Source: Bacteroidota bacterium
Lineage (GTDB): Bacteria; Bacteroidota; Bacteroidia; Bacteroidales; Porphyromonadaceae
DNA length: 64,000 nucleotides
Reading direction: 5' to 3'
Assembly (NCBI GenBank): GCA_023396255.1
Contig: JAEWWU010000006.1
Span: 155,331-219,330, forward strand
Shown: piece by piece, positions 59,212-64,000 of the stretch
Position numbering within the stretch: position 1 is the first letter of the stretch
Layout: each line of letters begins with the position of its first letter
Translations under genes and position numbers: made by a program
The notes under the pieces: model-generated
Told to the model about the DNA's origin: nothing
Seen by the model: the letters and a program-made list of their open reading frames with translations, nothing else
Database searches by the model: none

Positions 59212-60804
59212 TTAATATGGGAGATCATCGTCTTGTTCGGGCGGAACAAAACTTTTTTGAAAGTCTCCGGGCAAAGCTCCTGACAACGAAGCCACTCTGG
59301 AAGATGCCCCTGGCACACCGGTACTCGTAGCTCCGATCCCTCTATTTAGACTGGACATACGGGTTACTACATTATCGGCTTCCAAAGGTAAGAATTTTAC
59401 AAATTCGTTTCGGAACGAAAGACGCACATCATCAACCGGTCCGTTACGATGCTTGGCAATGATAAACTCGGCAATCCCTTCGGTGCTTCTCCCCTCATCA
59501 TCAGTCATTATTTTGTAATACTCGGGGCGATGGATAAAGCAAACAATATCGGCATCTTGTTCAATAGCACCCGATTCTCTTAGATCCGAAAGTTGAGGTC
59601 TCTTGCTGTTGCTGCTATCGGCCTTACGTGTTTCTACCGAACGATTGAGCTGACTAAGAGCTATAATGGGGATATTTAGCTCTTTTGCCAAAATCTTTAG
59701 AGAGCGAGAAATCATACTCACCTCCTGTTCACGGTTTCCAAAGCTCATCCCACTGGCATTCATCAGCTGCAAATAATCAATAATAATTACTTGAATACCA
59801 TATTCACTTGCCAAAATACGAGCTTTGGTGCGCAGCTCAAAGATCGACAAACTGGGAGTGTCGTCAATGTACAAGGGCTTGTTCTCCAACTCCTTGATTT
59901 TAGTGTCCAACTGAACCCACTGGTGCTGTTCCAAACGTCCGCTTTTGATAACTTCTCCTGGTATTTCGCACACGTTGGTTATCAAACGTTTAACCACCTG
60001 TATAGCACTCATTTCCAAGTTGAATACAGCCACCGGTATGTTGTGATCTACCGCCATATTTTTTGCCATAGAGAGAACGAAAGCCGTTTTTCCCATCGCC
60101 GGTCGAGCCGCTATAATGATAAGGTCGGAGCGTTGCCATCCGGAAGTCAGCTTGTCGATTCCCGGAAAACCGGAGGTGACCCCACTGATCCCTTCCGACC
60201 GGTTGGCTGCTATCTGTATCTCTCCAATAGCATCTCTAATGAGGGGTCCGATGGCACGCACCTGCTGCTTGAGATTGTTCTGGGATAACTCGAAGAGGGT
60301 TCCTTGAGCACGCTCCAATTGATCTTCTATATCCTCTTCGTCTTGATATGCCTGAGTCAATACATCCGAAGAAAAAGAGATCAATTTGCGGCTAAGCGAT
60401 TTCTGAGCCACGATATGAGCGTGATACTCCAGGTTGCTGGCCCCTGCCAAGTGTGCCGTTAGCTCAGCCAAGTAAGCAGCCCCCCCGATAGGTTCCAAGT
60501 CTCCCGTTCTCTTGAGCTCTTCCGAAACAGTGAGCATATCCACCGGTTTTTGCTGCTGACTAAGAACAAGAACCGCCTGAAAAATTCGCTCGTGTGCCTT
60601 TACATAAAAAGATTCCGGAGTAAGAATATCGCTAATCCTTGCATAGGCATCTTTTTCCAACAACAGAGCCCCCAATACGGCTCGCTCCATCTCTATCGCT
60701 TGGGGCGGAATGCGCCCCTCTACCGCTTCGATGGCCGTTTGGGGAGTGGCTTGAGGTTTCTTTTTGGGAGCTTTTCGCTTCCCCTCTGCAATCGGCATAG
60801 ACAT
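59212..60804 (-). CDS. dnaB: Replicative DNA helicase DnaB
   Basis: Hexameric 5'-3' helicase of the replication fork, 530 aa. The N-terminal domain begins after a basic linker (PPQAIEMERAVLGALLLEKDAYARISDIL). The RecA-like C-terminal domain shows Walker A IIAARPAMGKTAFVLSMA near residue 230, VFNLEMSAIQVVKRLI, Walker B VIIIDYLQLMNASG near 342, and ELNIPIIALSQLNRSVETR followed by SDLRESGAIEQDADIVCFIHR. No intein is present. Starts 7 nt after the lepA stop, so both share a transcript. The C-terminal tail ends in an acidic PEQDDDLPY. Confidence 0.97.
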   Translation of the reverse strand: MSMPIAEGKRKAPKKKPQATPQTAIEAVEGRIPPQAIEMERAVLGALLLEKDAYARISDILTPESFYVKAHERIFQAVLVLSQQQKPVDMLTVSEELKRTGDLEPIGGAAYLAELTAHLAGASNLEYHAHIVAQKSLSRKLISFSSDVLTQAYQDEEDIEDQLERAQGTLFELSQNNLKQQVRAIGPLIRDAIGEIQIAANRSEGISGVTSGFPGIDKLTSGWQRSDLIIIAARPAMGKTAFVLSMAKNMAVDHNIPVAVFNLEMSAIQVVKRLITNVCEIPGEVIKSGRLEQHQWVQLDTKIKELENKPLYIDDTPSLSIFELRTKARILASEYGIQVIIIDYLQLMNASGMSFGNREQEVSMISRSLKILAKELNIPIIALSQLNRSVETRKADSSNSKRPQLSDLRESGAIEQDADIVCFIHRPEYYKIMTDDEGRSTEGIAEFIIAKHRNGPVDDVRLSFRNEFVKFLPLEADNVVTRMSSLNRGIGATSTGVPGASSRVASLSGALPGDFQKSFVPPEQDDDLPY

Positions 60805-60811
60805 AAAGCAA

Positions 60812-62599
60812 TCAATCTAACTTAAGAACTGCCAAGAAAGCTTTTTGGGGTACCTCTACACTTCCAATCTGCTTCATTCGCTTTTTTCCCTCCTTTTGTT
60901 TTTCCAAAAGTTTCCGTTTACGGCTTATATCCCCCCCATAACACTTAGCCGTTACATCTTTTCGCACAGCCTTAATGGTTTCACGGGCTATAATCTTGGC
61001 ACCAATAGCCGCCTGAATGGCAATATCAAATTGCTGACGAGGAATCAGTTCTTTGAGTTTCTCGCACATTCTTCTTCCAAAGGGTACACTATTATCTACG
61101 TGTGTGAGGGTAGAAAGAGCATCCACAGGGTCTCCGTTGAGCAAGACATCGAGTTTGACCAATTTAGAAGGGCGATAATCGCTCAAATGATAATCAAAGG
61201 AAGCGTATCCGCGAGAAATACTTTTGAGCTTATCGTAAAAATCTATTACGATTTCGCCCAAAGGCATATCAAAATAAATCTCTATTCGATTGCCGCTGAT
61301 GTACTCCTGTTTGACCAAAATACCTCGTTTGTCCAGACAAAGAGTCATAATGGGTCCTATGTATGCCGTATCCGTGATTATAGTTGCTCTTATATATGGC
61401 TCCTCGATATGATCGATATGGGTAGGCTCAGGCAAACCGGAAGGGTTGTGCACTTCCTTTACTCCTCCTTTCTTGTCGTACACTTTGTAAGAGACGTTGG
61501 GGACTGTGGTAATCACATTCATTCCAAACTCCCGATCCAATCGCTCTTGTATGATTTCCATATGAAGCAGTCCCAAAAAACCGCATCTAAAACCAAAGCC
61601 CAATGCGGCGGAACTTTCGGGAGTGAACGTTAATGAGGCATCGTTGAGCTGCAATTTCTCCAACGAGGAGCGAAGATTCTCAAAATCTTCTGTTTCTATC
61701 GGATAAACCCCGGCAAAAACCATTGGTTTAACCTCCTCAAACCCCTCTATGGCCTTGTCAGCAGGGCGCAAAGTGTGGGTAATGGTATCCCCTACCTTGA
61801 CCTCCTTGCTGGTTTTAATTCCCGATATAATGTACCCTACGTCCCCCGTTGTTACCGTATTGCAGGGCTGCATATCAAGTTTCAAAATACCCACCTCGTC
61901 GGCCTCATACTCCATACCGGTAAAGATAAACTTCACCTTATCTCCCTTAGAGATAGACCCATTGACCACCTTATAGTAAGCGATAATTCCTCTGTAAGCA
62001 TTGAAAACAGAATCGAAAACCAAGCATTGCAATGGAGCTTCCGGATCGCCTTGGGGAGCCGGAACACGATTGACAATCGCCTCCAATATATCGGGAACTC
62101 CTTGCCCTGTTTTGCCACTGGCACGGATAATATCGGCACGATCCACCCCCAAGAGATCAACAATCTGATCCTCTACCTCATCGGGCAAAGCTCCGGGCAA
62201 ATCGACCTTATTGATCACGGGTATTATTTCCAGATCCTGATCCATTGCCATATAAAGATTGGATATGGTCTGTGCCTGAATACCTTGCGCCGCATCCACA
62301 ACCAACAAAGCACCCTCGCAAGCTGCAATGGACCGAGAGACCTCGTAACTAAAATCCACGTGACCCGGTGTGTCTATCAAATTGAGCACATACTCCTCTC
62401 CCTGGTGGAGATATTTCATTTGTATAGCGTGGCTCTTGATGGTGATTCCTCGTTCTCTTTCCAGATCCATATTGTCGAGCACTTGCGCCTGCAAGTCTTT
62501 ACCTCCTACCGTATTGGTATATTCCAACAATCGATCTGCCAACGTACTCTTACCGTGGTCGATATGGGCAATAATGCAAAAGTTGCGGATATTCTTCAT
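60812..62599 (-). CDS. lepA: Elongation factor 4 (LepA)
   Basis: Translational GTPase of 595 aa linked to ribosome back-translocation and 30S assembly. G1 is AHIDHGKSTLADRLL at residues 10-24; G2/G3 appear in RERGITIKSHAIQMKY and DTPGHVDFSYEVSRS; G4 is NKVDLPGA. Downstream are the EF-G-like domains and the LepA-specific C-terminus (AKCYGGDISRKRKLLEKQKEGKKRMKQIGSVEVPQKAFLAVL). Start ATG 62599, with a -7 element 27 nt upstream. dnaB follows 7 nt downstream. Confidence 0.98.
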   Translation of the reverse strand: MKNIRNFCIIAHIDHGKSTLADRLLEYTNTVGGKDLQAQVLDNMDLERERGITIKSHAIQMKYLHQGEEYVLNLIDTPGHVDFSYEVSRSIAACEGALLVVDAAQGIQAQTISNLYMAMDQDLEIIPVINKVDLPGALPDEVEDQIVDLLGVDRADIIRASGKTGQGVPDILEAIVNRVPAPQGDPEAPLQCLVFDSVFNAYRGIIAYYKVVNGSISKGDKVKFIFTGMEYEADEVGILKLDMQPCNTVTTGDVGYIISGIKTSKEVKVGDTITHTLRPADKAIEGFEEVKPMVFAGVYPIETEDFENLRSSLEKLQLNDASLTFTPESSAALGFGFRCGFLGLLHMEIIQERLDREFGMNVITTVPNVSYKVYDKKGGVKEVHNPSGLPEPTHIDHIEEPYIRATIITDTAYIGPIMTLCLDKRGILVKQEYISGNRIEIYFDMPLGEIVIDFYDKLKSISRGYASFDYHLSDYRPSKLVKLDVLLNGDPVDALSTLTHVDNSVPFGRRMCEKLKELIPRQQFDIAIQAAIGAKIIARETIKAVRKDVTAKCYGGDISRKRKLLEKQKEGKKRMKQIGSVEVPQKAFLAVLKLD

Positions 62600-62625
62600 C
62601 TATCAATCATAGTTTTCTGACCAAC

Positions 62626-62633
62626 AAAAGTAA
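62626..62633 (-). promoter_or_regulatory. Putative lepA-dnaB promoter (-7 element TACTTTTG)
   Basis: Exact TAnnTTTG match on the minus strand, 27 nt before the lepA ATG. Confidence 0.5.
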
Positions 62634-62851
62634 CAAAATAAGCCGAAAAAGAGAGAAGCTCCTTTACCTACCAAAGATTCGATCTCTACGAATGTGCATC
62701 CACCCCCCAAGAAAAGAAAGTTAGCCCCTATTAAGTTTTTTCTTGAAAGCTATCTTATTGAGGAACAAAGTGTTACAAATTTTAATTGAATAGATAGATA
62801 ACGATTTGGAAATGAGCGGTGCGCTTTGAGGTACATTGTTTTGAATAACCA

Positions 62852-62912
62852 AAGAACGCTCACTATCATCACTTGTAAGAGTACACATTTGTATGGGAAA
62901 GTGAGCGTTCTT
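62852..62912. repeat. 13-bp perfect inverted repeat with 35-nt spacer
   Basis: AAGAACGCTCACT (62852-62864) and AGTGAGCGTTCTT (62900-62912). The 11-bp direct repeat TTGAGGAACAA occurs on either side (62758-62768 and 62928-62938). No gene is nearby to which it belongs. Confidence 0.7.
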
Positions 62913-62959
62913 ACGTGATTTTCTTCTTTGAGGAACAAGCAATTGTATCTCTTTCTATT

Positions 62960-63250
62960 CTTCAACTGTGAATATGAGTCCCATAAAGCTGATGGAAGGC
63001 GAACATTCCGCCAACACCCGATGCAATCCCTTCGGCAATATCCACTGCTTGGTTCTGAGGTTGGGAGCTGTGGTTTTTCTTCCTGTAAAGTCTCTTTCGG
63101 ACTATAAATCGGAACAGAAGACGGATAGGGAGTAATACAGGAGAGCCTGAATTGCTTCAACAGAGAATTATTTCCAAACTCTCGTCCCATCTCCGAAGCC
63201 TTGAAGGTCTGCCCGTATCTCATTGGCAATCGTCAGACCGTGCTTGCGAC
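62960..63250 (-). pseudogene. Decayed coding remnant, unidentified (possibly mobilisation-protein C-terminus)
   Basis: The 790-bp gap between lepA and the lipoprotein gene has no intact gene, but pieces read like protein in different minus-strand frames: a polar Pro/Glu-rich piece (SVPIYSPKETLQEEKPQ, about 63070-63120) and, after a frame change, PQNQAVDIAEGIASGVGGMF (about 63005-63064), then a stop. Such a Pro-rich linker followed by a Gly-rich helix resembles the end of Bacteroidota MobB-type relaxases, but this rests on resemblance only. A 159-codon open frame spanning the area mixes these with nonsense and is not taken as a gene. Confidence 0.3.
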
Positions 63251-63390
63251 TTTATTCCTCTGCCTACTGCAAGAGAACTATAAAGACACAAATAAAGTAT
63301 CTGTATCCATAAGTACGGATTGATATTAAATTGAAGATGGAATAAAGAAAAGCACCCGAAAAGTTAAAACACTGTTTCAAATCTTCTTTT

Positions 63391-63912
63391 TTACTCCACA
63401 ACCCTATTGGGGAAAAGATCTACGGTTACGGCCTTTCGTTCATACTGAGGATTCCATTTCCCATCAATAGGATCAGTGCATAATAGATTACCCTTAATTA
63501 TATACGTTTCTTCGATGCAATTGGGGTAATCCCCTTTCTTTGGATGGGTTTGTATATAATAGATGACTCCATCTTTCGTATAAAATGCCTGGTCCGGAGC
63601 TTCTCTTACCAATCGGGGTTCTGCGCTATTTTTAGAATAGTGTAATCTAATCACTTGTAGATCTCCATTGCTATGATACACAACTCCTGCCAAAAAACCG
63701 CCTCCATTACGATCGTTCTCAACAAGTGCAGGATCAGATTTTATCTCGGCTAAAGTACCCAGATATAACCACTCTCCAATAAGTGCAGGGTCTTTAGGTC
63801 TATCACGATAGCGCTTTATTTCTGCAGTACCCATTCGACAAGAAGTAAAGCTGCAACATACAGTTAATACAATAACCGTAAATCTTAAAACGATATAATA
63901 GGCATTCTTCAT
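63391..63912 (-). CDS. Small hypothetical lipoprotein
   Basis: Predicted lipoprotein of 173 aa from ATG 63912; the frame also opens at a GTG six bases upstream. The signal segment is YYIVLRFTVIVLTVCCSFTSC with lipobox FTSC. The mature part is short and beta-rich (GEWLYLGTLAEIKSDPALVEN, GFLAGVVYHSNGDLQVIRLHYS, GVIYYIQTHPKKGDYPNCIEETYIIKGNLLCTD); the alternation G-E-W-x-Y-L-G and G-x-L-x-x-x-x recalls lipocalin-like lipoproteins (inference). The start lies 2 nt after the stop of a truncated reading frame at the window edge, suggesting an operon. Function unknown. Confidence 0.7.
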   Translation of the reverse strand: MKNAYYIVLRFTVIVLTVCCSFTSCRMGTAEIKRYRDRPKDPALIGEWLYLGTLAEIKSDPALVENDRNGGGFLAGVVYHSNGDLQVIRLHYSKNSAEPRLVREAPDQAFYTKDGVIYYIQTHPKKGDYPNCIEETYIIKGNLLCTDPIDGKWNPQYERKAVTVDLFPNRVVE

Positions 63913-63914
63913 AA

Positions 63915-64000
63915 TCACTTTTTGTATTCTGTCTTTATGTATGTATTAGAATCTTTAAGAATATCACTTGGCCAAACATACTTTCGCGATCCATTTGATA
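63915..64000 (-). CDS. C-terminal end of an unidentified protein (partial)
   Basis: The minus-strand frame entering from the right edge gives 27 residues (KYVWPSDILKDSNTYIKTEY near its end) and stops with TGA at 63915-63917, just before the lipoprotein ATG. The close spacing suggests that it is a real gene end in the same operon. It is too short to identify. Confidence 0.4.
   Translation of the reverse strand, partial: SNGSRKYVWPSDILKDSNTYIKTEYKK

Noticed and set aside
60845..62620. Plus-strand open frames of 262 and 281 codons opposite lepA
   Set aside because: Antisense to an intact LepA with complete G motifs; the translations look random.
62750..63229. 159-codon minus-strand frame downstream of the lipoprotein gene
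   Set aside because: Mixed composition with protein-like pieces in other frames; better explained as a relic than as a gene.
1..64000. CRISPR array, rRNA operon, insertion sequence or prophage
   Set aside because: Scanned by eye for regularly spaced repeats, rRNA signatures, transposases and phage genes; none found.

Overview
The window comes from a Bacteroidota chromosome and most likely from Porphyromonas or a close relative. The evidence is a PorZ gene of the type IX secretion system (T9SS) followed by an exported C1 aminopeptidase, two proteins ending in T9SS C-terminal sorting domains, a BtuG-type (DUF5074) cobalamin-binding lipoprotein, a butyrate-pathway type CoA-transferase, and many promoters with the Bacteroidota -7 element TAnnTTTG. 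Shine-Dalgarno sequences are largely absent. I see no integrase of a mobile element, no transposase, no prophage and no CRISPR array; the single XerD is the housekeeping recombinase.

Layout. 1-4.7 kb (minus): MATE exporter, membrane-anchored metallophosphoesterase, prs and a phoH gene cut by the window edge. 4.8-9.2 kb (plus): BspA-like leucine-rich-repeat T9SS cargo and an acetate/4-hydroxybutyrate-type CoA-transferase. 9.3-13 kb (minus): phosphate-selective-porin-like barrel, then a surface module of a 590-aa fimbrillin/FISUMP-like lipoprotein with a related 44-50 aa peptide gene on each side. 13.4-19 kb: pncB diverging from the porZ-pepC operon. 19.1-24.1 kb (minus): aroQ followed by a TonB receptor, a BtuG-like lipoprotein and a PKD lipoprotein, read as a vitamin B12 capture locus. 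24.1-32.6 kb (plus): xerD, class III fructose-bisphosphatase, penicillin-binding protein 1A and pyruvate phosphate dikinase. 33-41.4 kb (minus): ilvE, a small barrel with a broken signal peptide, ogt, nitroreductase, ribE and a 1510-aa T9SS cargo. 41.8-46.6 kb (plus): YeiH, PEP carboxykinase, a HAD phosphatase and a polytopic membrane protein. 46.6-48.8 kb (minus): gpmA-lpdA. 48.9-50.1 kb (plus): FMN/[4Fe-4S] membrane protein. 50.2-56 kb (minus): a seven-gene run from a TetR regulator through comEB, an S41 protease, 5-formyl-THF ligase, a CDF exporter and folB to a glycosyltransferase. 56.3-64 kb (minus): tRNA-Arg(CCG), pgk, an Ig-like lipoprotein, lepA-dnaB, a gene-poor stretch with a decayed coding relic, and a small lipoprotein.

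Metabolism fits an asaccharolytic anaerobe working the glycolytic trunk in both directions: PckA, PpdK, GpmA, Pgk and the class III FBPase together cover PEP/pyruvate interconversion and gluconeogenesis, while the CoA-transferase and IlvE serve amino-acid fermentation.

The least explained signals are: (1) a dispersed intergenic element of about 100 bp in three copies whose arms change together between copies; (2) a pair of tiny related peptides ending in a shared E-D-G-G motif around a surface lipoprotein, with a (AT)9 tract upstream; (3) a G9 tract inside porZ; and (4) a B12 uptake locus with no visible cobalamin riboswitch, joined to aroQ.
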